DNA of 51,162 nt from Planctomycetota bacterium. Lineage in GTDB: Bacteria > Planctomycetota > Planctomycetia > Pirellulales > Pirellulaceae. Within the stretch, counting starts at the first letter, position 1; each line of letters starts with the position of its first letter. The stretch covers positions 1-51,162 of the forward strand of contig VGZC01000043.1 of NCBI GenBank assembly GCA_016872725.1. Reading direction: 5' to 3'. The translations under genes and the position numbers were made by a program. Below are positions 1 to 7,722 of this stretch, piece after piece. The notes under the pieces are model-generated. The model had not been told where the DNA came from. It saw only the letters and a program-made list of their open reading frames with translations, and ran no database searches.

Positions 1-114
1 ACGGAAATTGCCGCTTGGTCAGCCCGTGTCAACGAGAAACAACGAGCCGTCGATTGGCAATTCACGATCGACAAAGCGAGGCTCAAATTGAAGCGGCTCT
101 ATCCTAAAATTTAG
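1..114 (+). mobile_element. 3' end of an IS630-family transposase (partial)
   Basis: The frame opening at base 1 is read through to a TAG at 112-114 and encodes the last 37 residues of a protein. Its end (V-D-W-Q-F-T-I-D-K-A-R, then L-K-R-L-Y-P-K-I) matches the C-terminal signature of IS630-type DDE transposases as I know it from planctomycete and cyanobacterial elements; this is recognition by eye, not a search. The 5' part lies outside the window. The coding end overlaps the 3' end of the convergent PilZ gene by 11 bases. I could not identify the terminal inverted repeat or a TA target duplication, so whether the element is intact is unknown. Confidence 0.72.
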
Positions 115-616
115 CCTGGACAGGGCAGTAGTCACCCAGCGGCCGGCACCGCAGCACCCGCATCGCCACTTGGATCTGCTCCCCTCGGCTGCCGCGCAGC
201 GCCAGGGCGAGCATTCCCGACTCGATCGCCCGGGTGTGAACGAGAGACATGCCGTTCGTCGAAATGTCGCGCGTTATCACCAGAAACAGCTCGCCCGAAG
301 GCTGAAACCCGTCGTCGAGCACCACGGCGGGCACTTCGCGGAGGATCTGATACCGTTGGCGCGAGCGCTTCTCGCTATCGGTGGCCGATTCCGTCGCGTG
401 AAGCGACGCGACGTACTCCGCCATGGCCGCCGGCGGAGGCACGATCGGTCGTGAAACGAAGTCGATCATCGGAGTTGCTGGAGAATCCACGATCGGGTTC
501 CTGACATCCATCGCAACGCGCCGGTTCCCGCCGTCCCGTGATTCGCTCGAATCCGACATCACGCCAGGCCGAGCGGCGGCGCGATTCCCCGTCACGAGGC
601 CGCCTACCGTCAACAT
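104..616 (-). CDS. PilZ-domain protein (putative c-di-GMP receptor)
   Basis: This 170-residue protein carries both halves of the PilZ c-di-GMP binding signature: an arginine-rich R-S-R-Q-R-Y segment near residue 84 and R-D-I-S-T-N-G-M about 33 residues later, matching [D/N]-x-S-x-x-G. The last residues (L-R-C-R-P then A-K-F) fit the closing strand of the barrel, so the domain looks complete. The first 75 residues are low in complexity and probably disordered; no signal peptide or membrane segment is seen, so it should be cytoplasmic. The start is uncertain: ATGs at 616, 559 and 511 all lack a clear Shine-Dalgarno. It lies 146 bp downstream of the HzsA-like gene on the same strand. Its target is unknown; a link to the type II pilus-like system or motility in this window is only a possibility. 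Confidence 0.78.
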   Translation of the reverse strand: MLTVGGLVTGNRAAARPGVMSDSSESRDGGNRRVAMDVRNPIVDSPATPMIDFVSRPIVPPPAAMAEYVASLHATESATDSEKRSRQRYQILREVPAVVLDDGFQPSGELFLVITRDISTNGMSLVHTRAIESGMLALALRGSRGEQIQVAMRVLRCRPLGDYCPVQAKF

Positions 617-762
617 AGCCTACGGCGCGGCCAGCCGCCCCCAAAATGGTCGAGTCCGACGGCCCGATCTCGGACCGCCTCTATCGAGTTCGGTTCGCAA
701 CGAACGAATCGACCGTGCGGCCGAGCCGTGACATTCCGGCCAGGACGCGTGGGAACCGTGGT

Positions 763-3651
763 TCAGTGATTCGAGTCGTTTTCGAGCAGCGGGGCAATCG
801 AATCGCGCAGGTCATGGAGCCGGGCTTCTTGGGTTTCACTGTAGGATCCGAGCCGCTGCGCATAGGTATCCATCCAGACGGCGAGCCGTCGAGCATCCTC
901 TCCGGTGAGCAAGACGCCCTGATGGCCGTCGCCCTGGGTGATCATTCGGTAGATGCGGCTGCCTCGCGCGACGCCTTCGCCCGGAATCGAACGGTCCTTC
1001 TCAAACGCCAACTTGCGAAGCTCGCCGTCCGCGACACCGAGCAACGTCTCATATGACCGGGTCGCCGTGAGGTCGATCGCCGCGGCGGCCTCGTCGCCCG
1101 AGCCGGGCGCGTGGCATGAGACGCATTGCCGATCAAGAACAGGTTGCACGAGCTGATCGAATCGAAGGGGCCACGATCCGCTGGGCTCGGGCTTGAGTCG
1201 CGATGCGAGTCGGGTCGCGGCGATCGGGAAGCCCGCGCGGGATAGGGGTGACGAGTTGCGTGGTTCGTGGCAGCCGATGCACGCCTGTGTCTCGTTCGGC
1301 TGCACGTAGGTGAGCGATCGCATGGTCTGGATGGCAAGCCCCTCGGCGTCGAGCGCCTGGAAGAAGACGGGCAATCCCGAGGGAACCCGGAAGTAGGCCG
1401 ATCCGTCGGGCTCGACGGGGACCGTTCCCAGAACGAATTTCCCGGGGTCCTCGGCCGAAACGCCGAGCGATGGAAAATTCATTTGCGGTTGGACCTTGGG
1501 CGGCACGCCGACGACGCGGATCGCCTTGATCGATCCGCGGTCGATACCGGGAAGGCCTTGGTAGACGTCGTGCAAGAGGAACGCGCCTTCCTGCGCCGCG
1601 GACCAATCGACCTTCGCCGCGAGTTGGGGTGGTTTTTCACGCGGGCGGATCGGGATCGGATTCATGCTCGAAATGTCGGCATCGCGATGGAGGAGCGTGA
1701 GGTTGCCGAACGCGTCATACAGGTAGATCCCGAGCGCGTTCCGCGGATTGTTGGGATCGTCGGGCGGCATCAATTGGTGTTGGGGGAGCGGCCGATCGCT
1801 CCACGCCACAAGAAAATGTTCCTCCGACAACGGGTGCGGGCTCGTGTAATACGTGTCCGGCCAACCCTCGGTTTCCGGAAAAGCGACCTCGGGCGTGAGC
1901 CGCGTCAACGGCGCGTCGTACTCGTCGCCCCGATTGCGGTCGAGCATTACGAGCGAGCCGCCGGTGATCGAATGATGGGCCGTTGCCGTGAACAGGAGTC
2001 GCTGGGAACCCGGGATGGGCTGTGCTTCGAAAACGCACTGGGGACGGACGGTGTAGTTGCCGTAGACAAGCTGGGAGTTCGTTCCGTCCGGATTCGTCGC
2101 CCAGAGGCTCATGAAATGTCCGTTGAATCGGTCGATGTAGTCCCACCGCGCGTACAGGATGCGTCCATCGCGGCCCACCGAGGGCGTCCATTCGAAATTT
2201 TCGAATGCGGAGATGGCGCGAAGATCGCCTCCCTGGTCGTTCATGACATGCAGCGTGAACACGGCGACAGGCCGATGATTGCCTCCGCCGCAACGCACGT
2301 AGCTGTCGGGCTGCGTCGCTTCCGCCGTCGCCCCGGCGCTCGGCTTGCCCGCTTGAAGGGCCTGTCCCTTTCGAGTCGACAGGAAGACGATCTCGCCGCT
2401 TGGGAGATACCGGGGATCGAAATCATCGTAGTAGCCCCGAGTCAACTGCCGAACGCCCGATCCATCGACGTTCATCTCGAAAATGTGATGGAAGGAATCC
2501 TCGGGAAGTTGCTCCTTATCCGTCTTGTCGGGAATGTCGGCGACATGGGGGTAATGGCGGCACCAGGCGAAAACGACTTTCTTGCCGTCCCACGACAAAT
2601 CAGGACCTTCGAAACTCCCGATCGGCCAGCCTTCGGTCAGGCATCGCACCTGGGGATGTTCCGACCGCAGGCCGGACAAGACGTGGATCCCGCCGCCGCC
2701 GCGCGACCACCATCCGTAATGCTGGTCCGAAACATGCGGAAAGAGGCCCGGCGCGCGTTTGACGAACAGGATGGAATCGAAGTCGAGCAGTGGATTGGAA
2801 AGCGTGAGCCTTCGCTGAGCGGCTCGAACGCGCCGATCGACCTCGCGGCGCCGTTCGGGTGCCGCGTCCTCGGGAAGCGCCGCATGCTCGGCCGCCGCCG
2901 ATTCCAGGTCCGCGTTGGGAACCTCGATCGCCGCGCCGAGTCGGCGCAGATGATCGGCCAACCGGCGAGCCCGGTCGAGGACCACGTCCGTGTGTTCGAC
3001 GAGGGGCGTGTTCGGCCCAAGGTCCCGCCGCACCGACCATTGGCTCGTGCTGCTCTGCGTCGCGGGTCGGTGGAGCGCGATGTTCGTGTCCCCGCCCACC
3101 GCGTGGATCTCGACCTCGTCGAGATGGAGATAGTTCGTGTCGGGAAGCTGGAGCCTCACGAATCGAGCCGTCCGGCCCCGCATCGGCGCGACGCACGGCT
3201 TGCCGTCCAAATGGCCTTGGAAATCGGTGCCGTCGTGTTGATACGACGTTTCGAACCGCGTACCGTCCTGCGACGTCAACACGAGGATCCGCGCGTTGCG
3301 TTGCCCCATTCCGTTATCGCACCGATTGTAGAGGACGACACGATCGAGGCGGACCGACTCGCCTAAGTCGACTTGCCACCAAGGTTGGGCCTCGAACTCG
3401 GTATGGAATCCCCATTTTCCGTCCTTCACTCCGTCGCACCCGCCCGCCGCATCCTGCTCGGCGGAAACGCCGCCCCGGACGGCGGTCGGCGCGTCGCGAA
3501 GGCGGCTCTGCCGCACCCAATCGGTCTCGACCTGTTCCGGCGTCACGGCGGGAATCGGATCGGAAGCGCGGATCGGCGCGGCCGAGGCAAGAAAGGACGC
3601 AAAGGCGCCGATGGATGCGAATCGAATCGCGTGGCGGGAATGGTATTCCAT
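763..3651 (-). CDS. Secreted F5/8C - HzsA-like propeller - c-type cytochrome protein
   Basis: A 962-residue exported protein. After a signal peptide (residues 1 to about 30) comes a discoidin/F5-8C-like carbohydrate-binding domain (about 70-190, with W-W-Q-V-D-L-G and F-V-R-L-Q-L), then a linker and a TolB/PD40-type beta-propeller (about 290-740) of the kind found in the middle domain of hydrazine synthase alpha. Two haem c motifs follow: C-I-G-C-H near 791 and C-V-S-C-H near 843, the second inside a planctomycete-type cytochrome domain. Start: ATG at 3651 is preceded by AAGGGG seven bases upstream; the in-frame ATG at 3666 overlaps the upstream URO-D stop (ATGA) but lacks a ribosome site. 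Function is inferred only: a periplasmic redox protein attached to polysaccharide, not a true hydrazine synthase, as no beta/gamma partners are present. Confidence 0.8.
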   Translation of the reverse strand: MEYHSRHAIRFASIGAFASFLASAAPIRASDPIPAVTPEQVETDWVRQSRLRDAPTAVRGGVSAEQDAAGGCDGVKDGKWGFHTEFEAQPWWQVDLGESVRLDRVVLYNRCDNGMGQRNARILVLTSQDGTRFETSYQHDGTDFQGHLDGKPCVAPMRGRTARFVRLQLPDTNYLHLDEVEIHAVGGDTNIALHRPATQSSTSQWSVRRDLGPNTPLVEHTDVVLDRARRLADHLRRLGAAIEVPNADLESAAAEHAALPEDAAPERRREVDRRVRAAQRRLTLSNPLLDFDSILFVKRAPGLFPHVSDQHYGWWSRGGGGIHVLSGLRSEHPQVRCLTEGWPIGSFEGPDLSWDGKKVVFAWCRHYPHVADIPDKTDKEQLPEDSFHHIFEMNVDGSGVRQLTRGYYDDFDPRYLPSGEIVFLSTRKGQALQAGKPSAGATAEATQPDSYVRCGGGNHRPVAVFTLHVMNDQGGDLRAISAFENFEWTPSVGRDGRILYARWDYIDRFNGHFMSLWATNPDGTNSQLVYGNYTVRPQCVFEAQPIPGSQRLLFTATAHHSITGGSLVMLDRNRGDEYDAPLTRLTPEVAFPETEGWPDTYYTSPHPLSEEHFLVAWSDRPLPQHQLMPPDDPNNPRNALGIYLYDAFGNLTLLHRDADISSMNPIPIRPREKPPQLAAKVDWSAAQEGAFLLHDVYQGLPGIDRGSIKAIRVVGVPPKVQPQMNFPSLGVSAEDPGKFVLGTVPVEPDGSAYFRVPSGLPVFFQALDAEGLAIQTMRSLTYVQPNETQACIGCHEPRNSSPLSRAGFPIAATRLASRLKPEPSGSWPLRFDQLVQPVLDRQCVSCHAPGSGDEAAAAIDLTATRSYETLLGVADGELRKLAFEKDRSIPGEGVARGSRIYRMITQGDGHQGVLLTGEDARRLAVWMDTYAQRLGSYSETQEARLHDLRDSIAPLLENDSNH

Positions 3652-3662
3652 CGTGTTCCCCT

Positions 3663-4751
3663 TCATGCGCGAATCGGATAGCCGCCGTACTTCGCGACGG
3701 ACTCGATCATGGCCATGTAATTCCCGAAAGGAACGTACTCGGGAACCGAATTCGACGAACCGCAGCAGTATCCGCCGCCCGGCCCGAGCGCGCGAATGCG
3801 GGTCCGCACCTCATCCTCGACATCCCGCGGAGTACCCAAGGTAAGCGTCGTATCGAGGTCGATATTTCCGCAAACGCAGAGCCGGCCCGCGTACGCGCGC
3901 TTGACCCGCTCGATATCGGTCGAAGCCCGCTCGCAGGGATGGATCGCGTGGAAACCGCAGGAGATCAGGTCGTCGATCACTTCGTAGATCCGTCCGTCCG
4001 AATGGTAGATGTACGGCAATCCCTTCGCCCGCACCAGATCGCCGATCCGCTTGTTCCAGGGAAAGACGTATTGCCGCAGGATCTTGGGGTTGATCATGAA
4101 CCCCGTCGAATAGCCAAGGTCGTCGGGCATGCAGATCGCGCCGACGCAATCGAACTGCAGAAGGTTCTCCACCACGCGCATCTGAATCTCGCCGACGCGT
4201 GCGATGAGTCGCGTGGCGAGTCCGGAACCCTCGGCGAGCGCGATGCAAAACGATTCGAGGCCCATATACATCCAGGACGCCGTGAAGACGGCTCCCACGT
4301 TGACGATGACCTTGGCTTCGTTCGGCACGAGTCGGCCGACGGTCGCGACCGCGTCGTATTTGAATTGGTCGGGATCGGGCCATTCGTAATGGTCGAATGA
4401 CGCCTGGTCCTGAATCAGGCCCGTGCCTTCCTCGGCCCACATGCGCGTCGTGGCTTCCTCCTGGAACGGGTTGTAATTCGCTTTCGCCGCCTTGAGGACA
4501 CTCGTTTGAACGGGCTTCGAACCCATCACTCCGGATTCCTCTCCGCGCGTCGTTTGCCGGATGCCGATGGTCATCGGAACGAAATCGTAGCCCGCCTTCA
4601 TGAAGAACTCGGCTTCCGCTTCGAGGCTTCCGGCGGGTTTTCCGAGGAACTGTCGCTTGATCGACTCATCAATCGACAATTCGAACGGCGGAACGCGTTT
4701 GGGTTCGCCCTGGCACAGGAGGGCTTTTCGCAAGTTCTCGAAATCGGCCAT
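3663..4751 (-). CDS. Uroporphyrinogen decarboxylase (URO-D) family protein
   Basis: A 362-residue cytoplasmic protein with the URO-D/MtaA/CmuA TIM-barrel fold, recognised from Y-H-S-D-G near the middle of the C-terminal half, the following G-F-H-A-I-H-P segment, and the end G-G-G-Y-C-C-G-S-S-N with N-Y-M-A-M-I. It lacks the N-terminal W-x-R-Q-A-G-R-Y-type substrate motif of haem-pathway HemE, so it is more likely a member of the environmental methyltransferase-like branch common in planctomycetes, possibly acting with corrinoid or aromatic methyl donors. Start: ATG at 4751 has a GGAG site about seven bases upstream; a GTG at 4763 is the alternative. It lies inside the four-gene minus-strand operon, 11 bp ahead of the HzsA-like gene, but no specific substrate is indicated. 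Confidence 0.82.
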   Translation of the reverse strand: MADFENLRKALLCQGEPKRVPPFELSIDESIKRQFLGKPAGSLEAEAEFFMKAGYDFVPMTIGIRQTTRGEESGVMGSKPVQTSVLKAAKANYNPFQEEATTRMWAEEGTGLIQDQASFDHYEWPDPDQFKYDAVATVGRLVPNEAKVIVNVGAVFTASWMYMGLESFCIALAEGSGLATRLIARVGEIQMRVVENLLQFDCVGAICMPDDLGYSTGFMINPKILRQYVFPWNKRIGDLVRAKGLPYIYHSDGRIYEVIDDLISCGFHAIHPCERASTDIERVKRAYAGRLCVCGNIDLDTTLTLGTPRDVEDEVRTRIRALGPGGGYCCGSSNSVPEYVPFGNYMAMIESVAKYGGYPIRA

Positions 4752-4847
4752 GCTGGTCTCCACGGATAACGGGAACGAATCCCCGGGGCGGCGCCGTCGC
4801 CGATTCGTGGCGGCCGCGTTTCGCGACCCGAAACGCGCCGACCGCGA

Positions 4848-6167
4848 CTATTCGGTCGTCCCGATACAAAACAGGTGATTCTCCCCGCGAACGAAAATCC
4901 GGCCGTCCTGGAACGCCGGGCTCGTGACGCACGGCTCTCCCAATCGGGACTTGGCCACGCGGCGGCAACCTTCGTTCGTGGGTTCCACGATCCATGTTGT
5001 ACCCTGCCGATCGATAAGATACACGCGATTTCCAACGAGGCTCGGCGACGACGCGAATTCGGTCTCGAATTCCTCTTGCCAAAGGGGCTTTCCGCCGGAT
5101 CGCTTGTCGTAGCAGGTGAGGGTGCCGCCCGAGTCGAGCAGGAGCACATGGCGGTCGGTCACGAGCGGGCTGCAGATATCGGGTAGCCCTTCGTCGGCGG
5201 TCCACGCGATGTGCGTCGCCGTCACGTCGCCCATTCCGTCGACGCGAATCGCCGACAACTGAGCGTAATGGTTGGCGGCGAACACGTGGCCATCCGAGAA
5301 TACGGGTGACGTTCCGATCTCCGCGGGCGCGAGGCAATCGGCCCGCCATCGCTCCTCGCCCGTTGCCGGATCGTAGGCGATCACCCACGGGTCGCCGCCC
5401 GTGATCAACAGGAGACGGCCCGATGCACGCGCGATGATCGGCGTGCACCACGACGTCGGGACGGGTCTCGTCGCCCGCCAATTCGGCTCGCCCGTCGACC
5501 CGTTCAGGGAGATGAGTTTGGAAAGGCCATCCTCGGCCGAGCCATGATCCCACTGGATGATCAGGTCGCTCCCGTGCGTGACGAGCGACGCGGCATGGCC
5601 GTACGGATTTTTTGGAATGCCAAGCGACCGCGACCAGACCTCGCGGCCCGAGAAGTCGACCGCGCCCACGGATCCGTTCGCGAATAGCGCGAAGACAAGC
5701 CGCCCGTCGGTCGCGAGGGTCGGCGCCGCGTAGCCCGTGTCCCGGTTCACCTTCAGCGACGCATCGCCGGGCACTTCGCCTCGACACACCTCGGCGCGCC
5801 ATTGCAACGCGCCGGTCGCCGCCGAAAAACAAAAGACCTCGCGGCGTTCACGCGTGGCTCCGCTCAAGAAGACGCGGTCACCCCAGACGACGGGCGAGTT
5901 CGCGCCGGGAAGCGGGCACTCGATTTTCCATCGAATGCCCGTTCCCGTCGTTCCATCCCATTGTTCGGGAATCCTCGCATGGCGACAGATGCCGGAACCG
6001 TCCGGACCGCGGAACCGGGGCCAGTTCGTCGCGTAGTCGTCCGCCGACGGCCGCTCGACAAACCACGCAAGCAGACTCGATCCGCGCACACCCCGGCCCA
6101 TGTCCAAGGCGGCCCATCCGCCCAGCACGAGCGCGATCGCGAAGAACAACCGATTGCCGTTGGTCAC
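4848..6167 (-). CDS. Exported PQQ-like beta-propeller (BamB-type) protein
   Basis: A 439-residue protein with an N-terminal hydrophobic signal/anchor (about 6-22) followed by N-W-P-R-F-R-G-P-D-G-S-G, the hallmark opening of planctomycete PQQ-like propeller proteins. Repeated blade motifs follow, for example A-A-T-G-A-L-Q-W, S-T-G-E-P-N-W, A-T-G-E-E-R-W and D-K-R-S-G-G-K-P-L-W. The protein fills one eight-bladed propeller and has no haem motif, so it is more likely a scaffold or binding protein than a complete quinoprotein dehydrogenase. The start is a GTG at 6167, three bases after the TIGR03067 stop, without a strong Shine-Dalgarno, suggesting translational coupling. Placement between TIGR03067 and URO-D genes suggests a periplasmic role in the same process; substrate unknown. 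Confidence 0.85.
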   Translation of the reverse strand: MTNGNRLFFAIALVLGGWAALDMGRGVRGSSLLAWFVERPSADDYATNWPRFRGPDGSGICRHARIPEQWDGTTGTGIRWKIECPLPGANSPVVWGDRVFLSGATRERREVFCFSAATGALQWRAEVCRGEVPGDASLKVNRDTGYAAPTLATDGRLVFALFANGSVGAVDFSGREVWSRSLGIPKNPYGHAASLVTHGSDLIIQWDHGSAEDGLSKLISLNGSTGEPNWRATRPVPTSWCTPIIARASGRLLLITGGDPWVIAYDPATGEERWRADCLAPAEIGTSPVFSDGHVFAANHYAQLSAIRVDGMGDVTATHIAWTADEGLPDICSPLVTDRHVLLLDSGGTLTCYDKRSGGKPLWQEEFETEFASSPSLVGNRVYLIDRQGTTWIVEPTNEGCRRVAKSRLGEPCVTSPAFQDGRIFVRGENHLFCIGTTE

Positions 6168-6170
6168 GGA

Positions 6171-6578
6171 CTATTTCGCGGGTTCGCGTTTCAGGACGAG
6201 CATGAACTGGCCGTTGCCCGTCTCGAACTTCGACGGAGTGTCCTTGGTGCCGACGCACCACGTGAGCGAGTCGCCGTCGATCTTGTAGATCCCCTTCCAA
6301 ACCTGGCCCTTGGCTCCGCCTTCTTTCACTTCGGTGGCGTCCATGCGCCAAGGCATCGCCGATTGATCGATCTTGTATGCGCCCTTGCCCAGATCGCGTT
6401 TTCCGTCCTTGACGCCCGAGATGAGATCCGCGGTGAACGTGATTTCGTGTCCAGTCGCTCCATTATCGACACGGCCCTTCCAGACGCCCGTAAGCTGCTT
6501 GCGCGCTTCGGCATCGTCCGCGGAGACGAACGAAACGGCGGACAGGACGACCAACACGGCGAGGGCGATACGTTTCAT
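6171..6578 (-). CDS. TIGR03067-type secreted planctomycete protein
   Basis: A 135-residue exported protein: signal peptide about residues 1-20 (M-K-R-I-A-L-A-V then cleavage near V-S-A-D), then one beta-rich domain. The pattern L-x-G-x-W-K near residue 30, G-I-Y-K-I-D-G-D-S-L-T-W-C around 98-110, P-S-K-F-E-T and final L-K-R-E is the TIGR03067 signature, a lipocalin-like family almost confined to planctomycetes and of unknown biochemical role. ATG at 6578 is preceded by AAGGGA. It is the first gene of the minus-strand operon, directly downstream of a plausible promoter (6639-6666). Confidence 0.85.
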   Translation of the reverse strand: MKRIALAVLVVLSAVSFVSADDAEARKQLTGVWKGRVDNGATGHEITFTADLISGVKDGKRDLGKGAYKIDQSAMPWRMDATEVKEGGAKGQVWKGIYKIDGDSLTWCVGTKDTPSKFETGNGQFMLVLKREPAK

Positions 6579-6638
6579 CGCGGCGTTCCCTTAATTCGAA
6601 TCAGGAAGCGGGTCGAAGAACCCGGACAACATGGGGCC

Positions 6639-6666
6639 AGTATAGGAGATTGAACGCGCCATGCAA
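6639..6666 (-). promoter_or_regulatory. Putative sigma-70-type promoter for the TIGR03067/PQQ/URO-D/HzsA-like operon
   Basis: Read on the minus strand, TTGCAT (6666-6661), a 16-base spacer and TATACT (6644-6639) precede the first gene by about 55 bases. The match is by eye only. It sits just past the 3' end of the IS66 remnant. Confidence 0.45.
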
Positions 6667-6675
6667 GTCGGGCGT

Positions 6676-7005
6676 TCAAGAGGCCGTCTTTTGGGAACGC
6701 CGGTTCAGGGTCGGCGTTGTCATCGGCGAAGTCGACCACGTTTCCTTCGGCGGCCTACGGCCTTGTTTTCTTGCCGCGTTCACTTCGACACGATCGATAA
6801 ATCGAAACCGTATTCTCCTCCGTTTCCTTCCTTTGGGCCGCGATTCCTCGGCCGCCAACCGCTTCCGCCACGGAAAGAACGACCGCGGACTTACCCGTTC
6901 ACGGCGGCAGAACTCGCTCACCGAGCCATGCGAGCGCCTCCAACGCCCCCGCCGCTCGCGCCACTTCGCCGCCACCTCGGGCCCTGTTCCCCGCCTTCCA
7001 GCCAT
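6676..7005 (-). pseudogene. IS66 accessory protein TnpA remnant
   Basis: The first 55 residues resemble the helix-turn-helix N-terminus of IS66 orf1/TnpA: W-R-E-R, then V-S-E-F-C-R-R-E-R-V-S-P-R-S-F-F-P-W-R-K-R-L. After about residue 65 the reading becomes an arginine/threonine-rich string with no resemblance to TnpA. No TnpB or TnpC follows in the window, so this is probably a decayed fragment, perhaps with a frameshift. It fills most of the otherwise gene-free stretch 6579-7224; in 7006-7224 I see nothing else I can support. Confidence 0.5.
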
Positions 7006-7224
7006 GCCAACCTCCCGGAGTGGGACCTCGATCGGACGTCTCGCCCCGGGATGCCCTCGCCGTCAATGACGCAATCCGCCGGACGATTACACGAACGAGG
7101 ATGGTTTGGTCATTGAGAACGCACCCGGCCGCTCGCGGAAACGACCGCTCAAGACCTTCGATGGGGAATGGCGGGAACCCAAGTTGTCGACTATCCATGT
7201 GCGTAAAGACGAGGGACCACCGCC

Positions 7225-7704
7225 ATGGCAACGGGACAATCGGCTCCAACGACGATCGATGCGTACATCGACGGATTTCCGAACGACGTGCGGGCCATCC
7301 TGCGCCGCATTCGAACGGCGGTGAAGGAAGCCGCGCCCGAAGCGGAAGAGGCGATCAAGTACGGGATTCCCACATTCGTGTTGCACGGAAATCTCGTTCA
7401 TTTCGCCGCGTTCCGGCACCACATCGGCTTCTATCCGGCGCCGTCCGGAATCGACCATTTCAAGGACGCCCTGTCGGCATACGCCCGCGCGAAGGGATCG
7501 GTGCGATTTCCGCTCGACACCCCCATTCCTTATGAGCTCATCAAGCGGATCGTGCGGTTTCGCGTGACCGAGAATACGACGAGGAAGGCCCCCAAGAAGA
7601 CGGCCACGACGACTGCCAAGAGGACTTCCACGACGACTTCCAAGACGACGTCCAAGACGACGTCCAAGAAAGCGCCGACGAGGCCACGGAAGAACACGGA
7701 ATAG
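7225..7704 (+). CDS. DUF1801 protein with histone-H1-like basic tail
   Basis: A 159-residue cytoplasmic protein. Residues about 10-110 form a DUF1801 (YdhG/SufT-neighbour 'iron chaperone-like') domain, recognised from Y-I-x-x-F-P, E-A-x-E-A-I-K-Y-G-I-P-T-F and H-I-G-F-Y-P. Residues about 115-159 are a K/T/S/A/P/R tail, including three consecutive T-T-S-K units, like the C-terminal domains of histone H1 or chlamydial Hc1. The ATG at 7225 has a GAGGG site eight bases upstream. The fold is small and of uncertain biochemistry; the tail suggests nucleic-acid binding (inference). It ends 18 bp before the second HzsA-like gene and may be co-transcribed with it. Confidence 0.8.
   Translation: MATGQSAPTTIDAYIDGFPNDVRAILRRIRTAVKEAAPEAEEAIKYGIPTFVLHGNLVHFAAFRHHIGFYPAPSGIDHFKDALSAYARAKGSVRFPLDTPIPYELIKRIVRFRVTENTTRKAPKKTATTTAKRTSTTTSKTTSKTTSKKAPTRPRKNTE
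7633..7668 (+). repeat. 12-bp tandem repeat encoding T-T-S-K units
   Basis: Three consecutive 12-base units (acgac[t/g]tccaag) within the DUF1801 gene tail; the last two are identical. Slippage here would lengthen or shorten the basic tail in frame. Confidence 0.85.
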
Positions 7705-7722
7705 CACGGAAGGAATGCGGAA

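Noticed and set aside
1267-4400. Long plus-strand frames opposite the HzsA-like and URO-D genes
   Set aside because: Antisense shadows created by high GC content; the minus strand encodes recognisable domains.
3663-4751. Haem-pathway HemE
   Set aside because: Lacks the N-terminal HemE substrate signature and other haem genes nearby.
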